Shown here in pieces: positions 9,458-17,866 of a stretch of 64,000 nt of DNA. The notes under the pieces were generated by a model. That model was given only the letters and a program-made list of their open reading frames with translations. It was not told where the DNA came from and ran no database searches. Each line of letters starts with the position of its first letter. Position 1 is the first letter of the stretch. The stretch covers positions 3,224,001-3,288,000 of the forward strand of contig NZ_JBBOCT010000001.1 in NCBI RefSeq assembly GCF_038002605.1. Reading direction: 5' to 3'. The position numbers were made by a program, and so were the translations under genes. Origin of the DNA: Bacillus sp. FSL K6-3431 (lineage in GTDB: Bacteria; Bacillota; Bacilli; Bacillales; Bacillaceae_C).

Positions 9458-9877
9458 TCATGAAGGATCATTTAGTTTCCTATAAATTTTTAACAACTGC
9501 TGTCTTTCTTCGTCTGTGAGCTTTTCGAAGAGATTTTTTCGAAGTATTTGTCCTTCTATATTAGCCCTCTTAACCATTTCGACACCTTTATCCGTAATTC
9601 CCAAATAGATAATTCGGCGATCAGATTTATCTTCTAGTCTAATAGCTAACTTTTTCTGAACGAGCTTTTCCGATAAATGTGTTAAGGTCGGTGGAGTTAA
9701 TCCTAATGCTCTCGCAATATCTGATGGACGGCTTTTTCCATTTTCCATTAAATGACCAAGTACTAGAATGTGAGAAACGCCTAAGTTTTCATAAAATATT
9801 TTATTCCACTGAATAATTAAGTTATTTGTTACTTTATCCATATTATGAATAATTTCAAAAATAGTCTGTTCTTTCAT
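9458..9877 (-). CDS. MarR family transcriptional regulator
   Basis: A winged helix-turn-helix repressor of about 139 residues. The core reads RPSDIARALGLTPPTLTHLSEKL (recognition helix, roughly residues 50-75) followed by the wing EDKSDRRIIYLGITDKG, as in MarR proteins that respond to aromatic or phenolic ligands. I prefer the ATG at 9877 over the TTG at 9886 because the AGGGAT Shine-Dalgarno is correctly placed only for the ATG. It lies at the downstream end of a run of same-strand oxidoreductase and transporter genes, separated by a terminator, and is the obvious candidate to regulate them. Confidence 0.85.
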   Translation of the reverse strand: MKEQTIFEIIHNMDKVTNNLIIQWNKIFYENLGVSHILVLGHLMENGKSRPSDIARALGLTPPTLTHLSEKLVQKKLAIRLEDKSDRRIIYLGITDKGVEMVKRANIEGQILRKNLFEKLTDEERQQLLKIYRKLNDPS

Positions 9878-9899
9878 AAAATTCAATCCCTGCTTTCCA

Positions 9900-9938
9900 A
9901 AGATAAGAGCCCCTATTCCTAGAGGCTCTTTTTATCTT
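9900..9938 (-). terminator. Terminator of the dehydrogenase/MFS operon
   Basis: The arms aagataagagcc and ggctctttttatctt form a long hairpin with A/T-rich flanks just after the last dehydrogenase gene and before the MarR gene. Confidence 0.75.
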
Positions 9939-9944
9939 AGCATG

Positions 9945-10679
9945 TTATTGAGCTGAGAATCCACCATCAATCACCAATTCAGATCCTGTGATATATGATG
10001 ATTCATCCGATGCAAAAAATAATGCTGCATTCGCAATATCTGCTGGCTGTCCTAATCTTTGTAACGGAGTAGCTTGGATTAAGTGACCAAGCAAGTCTTT
10101 CGACGTACTTAAAGTTTGTGTCATAGGTGTTTCGATAATTCCTGGAAATAATGCATTTACACGTACACCTTGTTTACCAAAAGTGGTTGCAGCTGCCTTA
10201 GAAATAGCACGCACCGCACCTTTAGAAGCCGAGTAATGGTTAAATCCTTGACCAATTTGTGCCGTATAAGATGAGATATTAATAATTGATCCTTGATTTT
10301 GAGCTGTCATATAAGGTGCCACGTGCTTCATCCCTGCAAATGGACCAAATCCATTTATAGAAAGCATTTTTTGCCAATCAGCCAGGTCGATATCCTTGTA
10401 AGCCTTTTCTGATGAAATCCCTGCATTATTCACAAGGATATCGATTTTGCCAAAACGATCATTTACTTTTTTAGAAAATGCTGCCCATTCCTCGTCCGAA
10501 GCTACGTTTAACTTCATGCCATGCACATTTTCCATCTGGCTTACTTTTTTAAGTGCTTCATCATTTATGTCTGCAGCGATTACGACTGCGCCTTCTTTGC
10601 TGAATAATTCAACCATTCCTAAACCAATACCTGAAGCTCCGCCTGTAATAATTGCTACTTTATTGTCTAATCTTCCCAT
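9945..10679 (-). CDS. SDR family oxidoreductase (alcohol/hydroxysteroid dehydrogenase type)
   Basis: A 244-residue classical short-chain dehydrogenase: cofactor motif TGGASGIG near residue 12, NNAG at about 85, catalytic Ser in NISS near 138, YSASK catalytic Tyr-Lys near 151, and the C-terminal ITGSELVIDGG. The acidic residue at the end of beta-2 (AADIN) suggests NAD+ preference. It resembles cyclic-alcohol and hydroxysteroid dehydrogenases, but the substrate is unknown. I choose the ATG at 10679, nine bases after AAGGAG, rather than the TTG at 10685. It is the last structural gene of a four-gene run, 13 bases from the preceding dehydrogenase. Confidence 0.85.
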   Translation of the reverse strand: MGRLDNKVAIITGGASGIGLGMVELFSKEGAVVIAADINDEALKKVSQMENVHGMKLNVASDEEWAAFSKKVNDRFGKIDILVNNAGISSEKAYKDIDLADWQKMLSINGFGPFAGMKHVAPYMTAQNQGSIINISSYTAQIGQGFNHYSASKGAVRAISKAAATTFGKQGVRVNALFPGIIETPMTQTLSTSKDLLGHLIQATPLQRLGQPADIANAALFFASDESSYITGSELVIDGGFSAQ

Positions 10680-10692
10680 GAACAATCACTCC

Positions 10693-11442
10693 TTAACGTA
10701 ATTTAATGGAACCACCATCAACCATAATTGTTTGACCTGTAATATAATCAGAATCCTTACTTGCTAAGAATATAGCAACTTGACCGATATCCTGTTCAGG
10801 ATCGCCAAGACGACGTAATGGGATTCGATTAATCATCGCATCATACATCTCTGGAGCATTTTCACGCCATTGCTCTACACCAGGTGTAAGCGCAATTGGC
10901 GAAATTAAATTCACATTAATGCCTTCTGGTCCCCACTCATTTGCTGCAACACGTGAAATAGCGCGAATTGCTTCCTTAGCAGCAGCGTAAGAAGTTTGTG
11001 TTACTTGTCCATCAAGACCAGCACCTGATGCAAAGTTAATCACCTTACCTTGTGATTTCTTCAATTCCGGATATGCTGCTTGCATGAAATGGAATGTAGG
11101 ATAGAAGCCTGTACCAAAAGATAAATCTAACAATTCCTCCGTTGTTTCGCTAAACGGTGCTTGTTTGGATACATGTGCATTATTCACAAGAATATCTATC
11201 TTTCCGAACTTTTCCACGACACTAGAAACAATTTCGTAGATGTTTTGCTTTTTGGAAATATCTCTAATAAAAAGCAATCCTTCTGTATGTTCATTCACTT
11301 GGGCAAGCGTTTCTTTTCCTTTTTCTTCATTCACGTCCACAATTACAATGTGGGCACCTTCCTTAGCCATTGCAAGAGCGATTCCTTTGCCAATCCCCGA
11401 TGCACTACCAGTTATTATCCCAACTTTTCCTTTTAACTTCAT
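10693..11442 (-). CDS. SDR family oxidoreductase
   Basis: A 249-residue short-chain dehydrogenase with TGSASGIG near residue 11, IVDVN (acidic, NAD-type) at the end of beta-2, NNAH in place of the usual NNAG at about 87, the catalytic YAAAK near residue 155, and a C-terminal ITGQTIMVDGG. The usual catalytic Ser region reads NFASGAG. It is most likely to oxidise a secondary alcohol or reduce a ketone. The ATG start is preceded by AGAGG. It is closely linked to the next dehydrogenase and 72 bases downstream of the MFS gene, which suggests one transcript. Confidence 0.85.
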   Translation of the reverse strand: MKLKGKVGIITGSASGIGKGIALAMAKEGAHIVIVDVNEEKGKETLAQVNEHTEGLLFIRDISKKQNIYEIVSSVVEKFGKIDILVNNAHVSKQAPFSETTEELLDLSFGTGFYPTFHFMQAAYPELKKSQGKVINFASGAGLDGQVTQTSYAAAKEAIRAISRVAANEWGPEGINVNLISPIALTPGVEQWRENAPEMYDAMINRIPLRRLGDPEQDIGQVAIFLASKDSDYITGQTIMVDGGSIKLR

Positions 11443-11514
11443 TATAATTACCTCTTTTCCTCATATGGTTAATAAGCTACATATAATGTGTTAAATCTTA
11501 TATTTTTAAACTGT

Positions 11515-12786
11515 TTAATTCCATAACCCGTTTTCCATCAATTTCTTTTTCCCTTTATAAGCAAAAAACACACAGAATATATTAATAATCAACATCGCAA
11601 TAATTGCGTATAGTACCATCGTATAGCTACCAGTAAAGTCAAAGGCATAACCATAGAGTGGCAATGCAACGATAGATGAGATCGCTAATCCCATGGACGC
11701 AGTTGAATATATTTGACTATACTCCTTATTCCCAAACAAGCTCGATGTTAGAGAAGGCCCCAATGTTCCGATGGAAGATGAAATGACACCGAACAGCCCA
11801 ACAGCAAATGTGATCATGCCCGTACTATTTCCAGAGAATAATAAAAGACAGATCGCAACCAAGCCAGCTCCCATTGCTATGATCGCTGTAAGCTTGGAAC
11901 CAATTTTATCACTTAAGAAACCAATGACTAATGATCCAATCAATACACCAACCATGTATGTGCCCATAACATTTCCGGCAAAGGCAACATCAAATCCTTT
12001 ATCCATTAAATAAGTTGGGATATGCATCGAAAAGCTAGCTACCGATGTAATAAGGAAGAAAAAGAGCACCAGTGCATAAAATGCCGTGGATTTCCTTGCA
12101 GCAGACATAGATACACCCTTCTCTTCTGTTTCACCTACAGTTTTGCCCCCTTTTTGCTTCTGTTTCGATTCTACCATTCCATATGGGAGCAATCCCTTCG
12201 CCTGAGGCGACTTCTTGATTAGGAGAATGACAATTGGAACAACAATAATAATAGCTGCGATCCCAACCATAATATAAGCTGCTCTCCAGCCTTGGCCTGC
12301 AATCAGTTTACCAACAATCGGCTGAGCAACGGCCCCAAGCGCTCCTCCAGCAGCACTCATAATTCCAAGCGCCAAACCATTCCTTTTTTTAAACCATTGA
12401 TTCACAATGACCGGCCCGGCAATAACTGTAATAAACACACCACCAACAGCTAGTGGAACAGCGAAGATATACCATCCCCATACAGAATTCATTAAACCGA
12501 ACATCGCAAATGCACCAGCTTGAAGGATGATTCCGACAATTAAGATCAAACGCGTATCATATTTCGCCATCATTTTACCGCCTATAGGTAAAAAGAGCAT
12601 GGTAACAATGGCTGATACACTAAAATATAAAGATAAATTCCCCATTCCAATTCCAAGATCTTTTGTTACAGGTGTTAAGAAAAGACCAGATGAATTATTT
12701 AGTCCACCTTTTCCTAACCCGACGATGATACAAAGCGCAATTAAAATCCACCAAGCATAATGAAATCTATTTTTACTCTTACTCAC
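11515..12786 (-). CDS. MFS transporter (OFA-like carboxylate carrier)
   Basis: A 423-residue major facilitator with 12 predicted membrane helices and a charged central loop (KQKQKGGKTVGETEEKG) between helices 6 and 7. The N-terminal half (FHYAWWILIALC) and the GLFLTPVTKDLG segment recall OFA/monocarboxylate-type carriers. It probably imports the compound that the flanking dehydrogenases process; the actual substrate is unknown. The start is a GTG preceded by AGGAAGTAGGG. It lies between two dehydrogenase genes on the same strand, giving the order SDR-MFS-SDR-SDR. Confidence 0.85.
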   Translation of the reverse strand: MSKSKNRFHYAWWILIALCIIVGLGKGGLNNSSGLFLTPVTKDLGIGMGNLSLYFSVSAIVTMLFLPIGGKMMAKYDTRLILIVGIILQAGAFAMFGLMNSVWGWYIFAVPLAVGGVFITVIAGPVIVNQWFKKRNGLALGIMSAAGGALGAVAQPIVGKLIAGQGWRAAYIMVGIAAIIIVVPIVILLIKKSPQAKGLLPYGMVESKQKQKGGKTVGETEEKGVSMSAARKSTAFYALVLFFFLITSVASFSMHIPTYLMDKGFDVAFAGNVMGTYMVGVLIGSLVIGFLSDKIGSKLTAIIAMGAGLVAICLLLFSGNSTGMITFAVGLFGVISSSIGTLGPSLTSSLFGNKEYSQIYSTASMGLAISSIVALPLYGYAFDFTGSYTMVLYAIIAMLIINIFCVFFAYKGKKKLMENGLWN

Positions 12787-12877
12787 GAAGTTACCCTACT
12801 TCCTCGTATACTTTCATTTCTTTGAACCCATACCATTTATATATTTCCAATGCCCTACTTCTATGGAAGATCGCCTT

Positions 12878-13684
12878 TTAGGCTTGTGTTTTATTCATAT
12901 AATCTCTGAAGTCTGGAATGCTAGGATTCGCAATATAATGTCCACCTTCTACTTGAATCGTCTGCCCAGTAATGAACTTAGACTCATCCGAAGCTAGGAA
13001 TAACACCGTATAACCGATATCATCCGCTTCGCCATGGTATGGCAACGCATTATATTTTTCAAAGATATCCAATACTTCGGGTGCCATATTATTTTTAGCT
13101 GCTGGAGTTAAAATCAATCCAGGTGCCACCGCATTACAGCGAATTTTATATTTCCCGTATTGAGTCGCAATATACTTCGTAAGGTTTACGACACCTGCTT
13201 TTGAAGCTCCATATGCCGCACGAATCGCATCTCCATGAAAGCCTGCCATGGATGCAGTATTAATAATCGAGCCACCACCAGCTTGGATCATATGTGGAAT
13301 TGCATATTTACTTCCCATTAACACACTCTTTAAATTTACATTTAAGAGGCGATCCCACTCATCGAGATCCATATTGACCACATCTAAATCCTTCTTCAGA
13401 TTTGTTAAGCCAACATTGTTAAAAAGGACATTAATCCTCCCATAGTGGCTAACAGTAAATTCAACCGCTTCCTCAATAGACTTGCCATCTCCCGCATCTA
13501 TAAAAATACCGATAGCTTCTCCGCCTTGAGCTTTAATATCTTCCGCTGCTTGCTTCGCCCCTTCAAGGTTAAAGTCTGCAATCACTACTTTGCAACCTTC
13601 CTTCGCCAATAACTTCGCAGCTGATAAGCCAATGCCTGAAGCGCTTCCAGTCAATAACGCTACCTTATCGTTTACTCTACCCAT
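12878..13684 (-). CDS. SDR family oxidoreductase, first gene of the catabolic-type operon
   Basis: A 268-residue short-chain dehydrogenase: TGSASGIG near residue 12, IADFN at the end of beta-2, NNVG in place of NNAG near 90, NTAS with the catalytic Ser near 143, YGASK with the catalytic Tyr/Lys near 158, and ITGQTIQVEGG at the C-terminus. The tail of about 20 residues after that motif (HYIANPSIPDFRDYMNK) is longer than in its two neighbours. The ATG follows GAGAGG at slightly long spacing. This is the first gene of the run; a short perfect inverted repeat lies 120 bases upstream. Confidence 0.85.
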   Translation of the reverse strand: MGRVNDKVALLTGSASGIGLSAAKLLAKEGCKVVIADFNLEGAKQAAEDIKAQGGEAIGIFIDAGDGKSIEEAVEFTVSHYGRINVLFNNVGLTNLKKDLDVVNMDLDEWDRLLNVNLKSVLMGSKYAIPHMIQAGGGSIINTASMAGFHGDAIRAAYGASKAGVVNLTKYIATQYGKYKIRCNAVAPGLILTPAAKNNMAPEVLDIFEKYNALPYHGEADDIGYTVLFLASDESKFITGQTIQVEGGHYIANPSIPDFRDYMNKTQA

Positions 13685-13803
13685 GATTTGAACAACCTCT
13701 CTCTTAGAAACATCTGATTTTTAAAACTCGATATTCTAGCTTTAAAGCAAAAAATCGTTTTAAAGGATGATAAAAAAACTTTTTGCATAAAGTTCATTCT
13801 ATA

Positions 13804-13819
13804 TGACAGGCTCCTGTCA
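13804..13819. promoter_or_regulatory. Inverted repeat, candidate operator of the SDR/MFS operon
   Basis: tgacagg-ct-cctgtca, with perfect 7-base arms, lies 120 bases upstream of the first dehydrogenase gene. Size and symmetry suit a dimeric MarR-type repressor. The rest of the 520-base gap up to 14208 shows nothing I can name. Confidence 0.4.
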
Positions 13820-14208
13820 GCTCCAAACCGTAGTTTTACCCCAAGTATTTCCTTTCACTTAAAATAATTAGACGTCAAACTATTCAACACCTAAATAGTA
13901 CCAAAATGATAGAACAAATGCAACGGGAAGATATTATTGTAAATAATCATTTTAGTTCCTCTTATAATCATTCCCAACTTAACAACTGACCCAAAAGTAT
14001 TTGATATACACCCACAATTTATATAGGAAGATATAAGCATTTTTTCCATCAAAATTATAGTAGTATGGCCATTGATCCAACATTGACTATGATATTTAAC
14101 ATGATTGAATGATCCACCTTTTGCTATTTTCTACGATCTAGCTGTTGTTGATATTAAGGTGGTTAACGTATCTCTTAACAACAAGTTGGAGACTAGGTTT
14201 AACCATTT

Positions 14209-14775
14209 TTAACTATTTTTTTCTATGACCGTTAGCACCTGATGGGTGAGAGAACCCAAAAAGACAGCTGTGTTCAGGTATTTCCCCTGATTTACTAACG
14301 CCTTGATTACTTCATTTACAGCCTTTCCAAGCGGAATAAGTAAAATGTCATTTTTCATTTTTTCAATTTCCCTTGGGAATACCTGATAAGCATATTCTGT
14401 CAGCAAAGAAGATTGAGCGATTTTTGGGGCATATCCTGTATAATTTCTTCCTTTAACGAAGACAGGATATTTAATTAGAGAAGTCGTATGTAATAAGTTT
14501 TGATACTGGCTAAATAGTAGTTGACAAGTGCTCAGTTGAAAGGCATCGTTAACTCCACATTAATCAAGTATTTCTATTAGATTTTGCCTCATTGTACCTG
14601 CAAAACCTGCTGCTCCCTTAGAACCTTTCATCAACTGTATGAGTGTAGCATTCTGTTGTATACATATTTTGGCTTGCTGGAAGGCAGCTTTCATCTGCGT
14701 CCATCCCGGTGTAATACCAACAATGACAATTTTGGCATCACAGTTTATATACTCATTGTGCGGTGCATAATACAT
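14209..14775 (-). pseudogene. Uracil-DNA-glycosylase-family-like gene interrupted by one stop codon
   Basis: One continuous frame from an ATG at 14775 (after AAGGGGTGAT) to a stop at 14209 is broken only by a TAA at 14560-14562. The first part carries VIVGITPGWTQMKAAF and GTMRQNLIEILD. After the stop the same frame goes on CGVNDAFQLSTCQLLFS, FVKGRNYTGYAPKI and ILLIPLGKAVNEVI. The pattern GITPG...IPLGKAV resembles the uracil-DNA glycosylase superfamily. No other lesion is visible over 188 codons, so the break is recent, a sequencing error or read through. The family assignment is moderate. Confidence 0.65.
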
Positions 14776-15219
14776 TTCGATATCACCCCTTTTTTCCATT
14801 AAAAAATTGGCGTGTATTAAATCCCCTTAATCTATCAAATTAGAATATGGCAAACGATCAATAAAGGGTAAGTAGTGGTTTAAACGAAGGGAATCTAATG
14901 TCAAGTTGAACACCTACTGTATAAAGGAAAGAATCTTATGATAACTATTCATCACCACCTCTAATCCAAATGTACCGTGTATGTAAAAGTCAAAGGCAAT
15001 AACCTTTCGCTACTCCGTATTCTCTATACTCTAAAAATACTGTCAATTGCGAAACAATAGCAGTAAATGAGAATGCAATTTTTACTATCAAACACAAATA
15101 ATAACCTTATTACGATTTACACCCCATAAGATATGATCACTCATTTCCTTGGATCACCAACTGACAGTATTCATTTTTAGGGGCAATTAATGTAGCTCAG
15201 CATGAAACGGAGTGTATTC

Positions 15220-15247
15220 TTGACAAAATCAGTCTTTTATATAATAA
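15220..15247 (+). promoter_or_regulatory. ahpCF promoter
   Basis: A perfect TTGACA (15220-15225) is followed by TATAATAAT around 15239-15247, a sigma-A type promoter about 120 bases ahead of ahpC. The exact -10 register is ambiguous (spacing 14-17). The stretch 14776-15219 shows nothing else I recognise. Confidence 0.6.
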
Positions 15248-15258
15248 TGAATATCGAA

Positions 15259-15273
15259 TTAGAATTATTATAG
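15259..15273 (+). promoter_or_regulatory. PerR-box-like operator
   Basis: ttagaattattatag matches the PerR consensus TTATAATNATTATAA at 12 of the 14 defined positions and lies at the expected start of transcription just after the promoter. PerR derepression by peroxide would fit the ahpC-ahpF genes downstream. Confidence 0.65.
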
Positions 15274-15366
15274 TTAGCAAACGGAATATATCCTTGGTTA
15301 GGTTTGATTAAACTTTTAAACAAACTACTATAAATTCTAAAAAACATACTAGGAGGAATATATATT

Positions 15367-15936
15367 ATGTCTCTAATTGGAAAAGAAATACAAGCATTCA
15401 AAGCAACAGCTTACAATAGCGGTAACGGTGAATTTATCGATGTTACTGATGAAAATATGAGAGGTCAATGGAGTGTCGTTTGCTTTTATCCAGCAGACTT
15501 TACATTCGTTTGCCCTACTGAACTTGAGGATCTTCAAAACCAATACGCTACTCTAAAAGACCTTGGTGTTGAGGTTTATTCGGTTTCAACTGATACCCAC
15601 TTTACCCATAAGGCATGGCACGACCACTCAGATGCTATTAGCAAACTTGAATATATTATGATCGGTGACCCTTCACAAACAATTTCCCGCAACTTCGATG
15701 TATTGGATGAGGAAGCAGGTCTAGCACAACGTGGTACTTTCATCATTGATCCGGACGGTATTGTACAAGCAGCTGAAATCAATGCAGACGGCATCGGTCG
15801 TGATGCAAGTACTCTTATTGACAAGATTAAAGCAGCACAATATGTTCGCAATAATCCAGGCGAAGTTTGCCCAGCAAAATGGCAAGAAGGCGGCGAAACA
15901 CTTAAACCAAGTCTTGATCTTGTAGGAAAAATTTAA
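15367..15936 (+). CDS. ahpC: Alkyl hydroperoxide reductase subunit C (2-Cys peroxiredoxin)
   Basis: A 189-residue typical 2-Cys peroxiredoxin that reduces H2O2, organic peroxides and peroxynitrite. The peroxidatic Cys49 lies in [13 protein letters not shown] and the resolving Cys168 in [10 protein letters not shown]; the GD and WHDHS segments are intact. The length equals that of Bacillus AhpC. The ATG follows AGGAGG. ahpF starts 12 bases after the stop, so the two form an operon behind a PerR-box-like site. AhpF re-reduces AhpC using NADH. Confidence 0.97.
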   Translation: MSLIGKEIQAFKATAYNSGNGEFIDVTDENMRGQWSVVCFYPADFTFVCPTELEDLQNQYATLKDLGVEVYSVSTDTHFTHKAWHDHSDAISKLEYIMIGDPSQTISRNFDVLDEEAGLAQRGTFIIDPDGIVQAAEINADGIGRDASTLIDKIKAAQYVRNNPGEVCPAKWQEGGETLKPSLDLVGKI

Positions 15937-15948
15937 GGAGTGCAATCC

Positions 15949-17478
15949 ATGTTACTAGATGCAGATATAAAAGCACAATTAGCCCAATACCTTCAAATGA
16001 TGGAAGGCGATGTGCTACTTAAAGTAAGTGCGGGATCTGATGAGGTTTCCAGCGACATGTTGGCTCTAGTAGACGAGCTAGCCACCATGTCAGCAAATAT
16101 TAAAGTTGAAAACACAGAGTTGAAGAGAACACCGAGCTTTAGTGTAAATCGTATCGGGAAAGACACAGGAGTAACGTTTGCCGGTATCCCTCTTGGTCAT
16201 GAGTTTACTTCACTCGTACTGGCTCTGTTGCAAGTAAGCGGCAGACCTCCAAAAGTCGATCAAAAAGTAATTGACCAAATTAAAAGCATTAAAGACGAAC
16301 ATCACTTTGAATCCTATATTAGTCTAAGTTGTCAAAACTGCCCTGAGGTAGTACAGGCACTTAACTTAATGAGTATTCTGAACCCTAATATTACACATAC
16401 CATGATTGATGGTGCAGCATTCAAACAAGAAGTAGAAAGCAAAAACATCATGGCAGTACCTACAGTGTTCCTCAATGGGGAATCATTTGGAAGCGGCCGA
16501 ATGACTGTTGAAGAAATCCTAGCTAAATTAGGTAGCGCACCGGATGCTTCAGACTTTGCTGATAAGGATCCATTCGAAGTGCTTGTTATCGGAGGCGGAC
16601 CAGCAGGTGCAAGTGCAGCGATCTATGCGGCACGTAAAGGCATTCGTACAGGTATTGCTGCTGAACGCTTTGGCGGTCAAATCCTAGATACAGCTTCCAT
16701 TGAAAACTTTATCAGTGTAAAACGTACTGAAGGCCCTAAACTTGCAGCAAGTCTTGAGGAACATGTGAAAGAGTATAACATTGATGTGATGAATTTACAG
16801 CGTGCCAAACGTATAGAGAAGAAAGATCTCATCGAAATTGAGCTTGAAAATGGAGCTGTTCTAAAGAGCAAAACCGTTATTCTTTCAACTGGTGCTCGCT
16901 GGCGCAATGTTGGTGTACCTGGTGAAGCTGAATTCAGAAATAAAGGTGTGGCATACTGCCCGCATTGTGATGGTCCGTTGTTTGCAGGAAAACACGTAGC
17001 TGTTATCGGCGGCGGTAATTCTGGTATTGAGGCAGCAATTGATCTTGCAGGCATTGTAAAGCATGTAACAGTTCTTGAATTTATGCCCGAGCTAAAAGCT
17101 GATTCCGTATTGCAAGATCGTCTTTATAGCCTGCCGAATATTACTGTACTGAAGAATGTTCAAACAAAAGAAATTACTGGTACAGATACCGTTAACGGTA
17201 TTACCTACATTGAACGTGATACAGAATTAGAACAACATATTGAACTATCGGGTGTATTTGTTCAAATTGGTCTTGTACCGAATACAGATTGGTTAGGCGA
17301 AACAGTTGAACGTAATAAATTCGGCGAGATCGTTATAGATAATCGTGGAGCAACGAACGTACCTGGCGTGTTTGCTGCAGGAGATTGCACGAATAATCCA
17401 TATAAGCAGATCATTATTTCTATGGGATCAGGTGCAACAGCATCTCTAGGAGCATTCGATTATCTAGTTCGAAATTAA
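15949..17478 (+). CDS. ahpF: Alkyl hydroperoxide reductase subunit F
   Basis: A 509-residue flavoprotein passing electrons from NADH to AhpC. The N-terminal tandem thioredoxin folds carry the CQNC disulfide (Cys128/Cys131). FAD binding is at GGGPAG near residue 212, the redox-active CPHC lies at Cys337/Cys340, the NAD(H) motif GGGNSG follows near residue 355, and the GVFAAGD FAD motif lies near the C-terminus. I set the start at the ATG at 15949, eight bases after AAGGAG; the GTG at 15940 is less likely. It is the second gene of the ahpCF operon, which ends at a terminator at 17548-17593. Confidence 0.96.
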   Translation: MLLDADIKAQLAQYLQMMEGDVLLKVSAGSDEVSSDMLALVDELATMSANIKVENTELKRTPSFSVNRIGKDTGVTFAGIPLGHEFTSLVLALLQVSGRPPKVDQKVIDQIKSIKDEHHFESYISLSCQNCPEVVQALNLMSILNPNITHTMIDGAAFKQEVESKNIMAVPTVFLNGESFGSGRMTVEEILAKLGSAPDASDFADKDPFEVLVIGGGPAGASAAIYAARKGIRTGIAAERFGGQILDTASIENFISVKRTEGPKLAASLEEHVKEYNIDVMNLQRAKRIEKKDLIEIELENGAVLKSKTVILSTGARWRNVGVPGEAEFRNKGVAYCPHCDGPLFAGKHVAVIGGGNSGIEAAIDLAGIVKHVTVLEFMPELKADSVLQDRLYSLPNITVLKNVQTKEITGTDTVNGITYIERDTELEQHIELSGVFVQIGLVPNTDWLGETVERNKFGEIVIDNRGATNVPGVFAAGDCTNNPYKQIIISMGSGATASLGAFDYLVRN

Positions 17479-17547
17479 AAGTAGTTCAAGTCTAATGTAC
17501 CATTGATATATTGTTTAAAATTGGTATCTCAACTATAACCTAAAATT

Positions 17548-17593
17548 AAGAAAGTCACTGTGCTGTTGGGCTGGTAGCAAGGTGACTTTCTTT
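17548..17593 (+). terminator. ahpCF terminator
   Basis: The arms aagaaagtcac and gtgactttctt are followed by a T-rich run, 70 bases after the ahpF stop. Confidence 0.85.
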
Positions 17594-17800
17594 TTTATTT
17601 TAAAATAAAGGATATCCCGGATTAAATGGAATCGTCTTCTTACAAATAAACTATTCACATAATGCGCCGATTTAAATACAGCTCCTCTTACTTAACCATC
17701 TGAGGCATCAATCCCATATCCACCTGCTCAATCGTGAATCTTATCGATGAAGTTAAAGCATGTGAAAAAATAGAACCCCATCCATATCATACATTTATAT

Positions 17801-17845
17801 TAAAAAAGGGTATCCGCAAAGCCGATCTTGGGATACCCTTTTTTA
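17801..17845 (-). terminator. Catalase gene terminator
   Basis: taaaaaagggtatcc and ggatacccttttttta-like arms form a strong hairpin with T-rich flanks just downstream of the catalase stop. The 200 bases between the two terminators hold nothing recognised. Confidence 0.85.
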
Positions 17846-17866
17846 ATAACCGAATCTAGTCAATCT

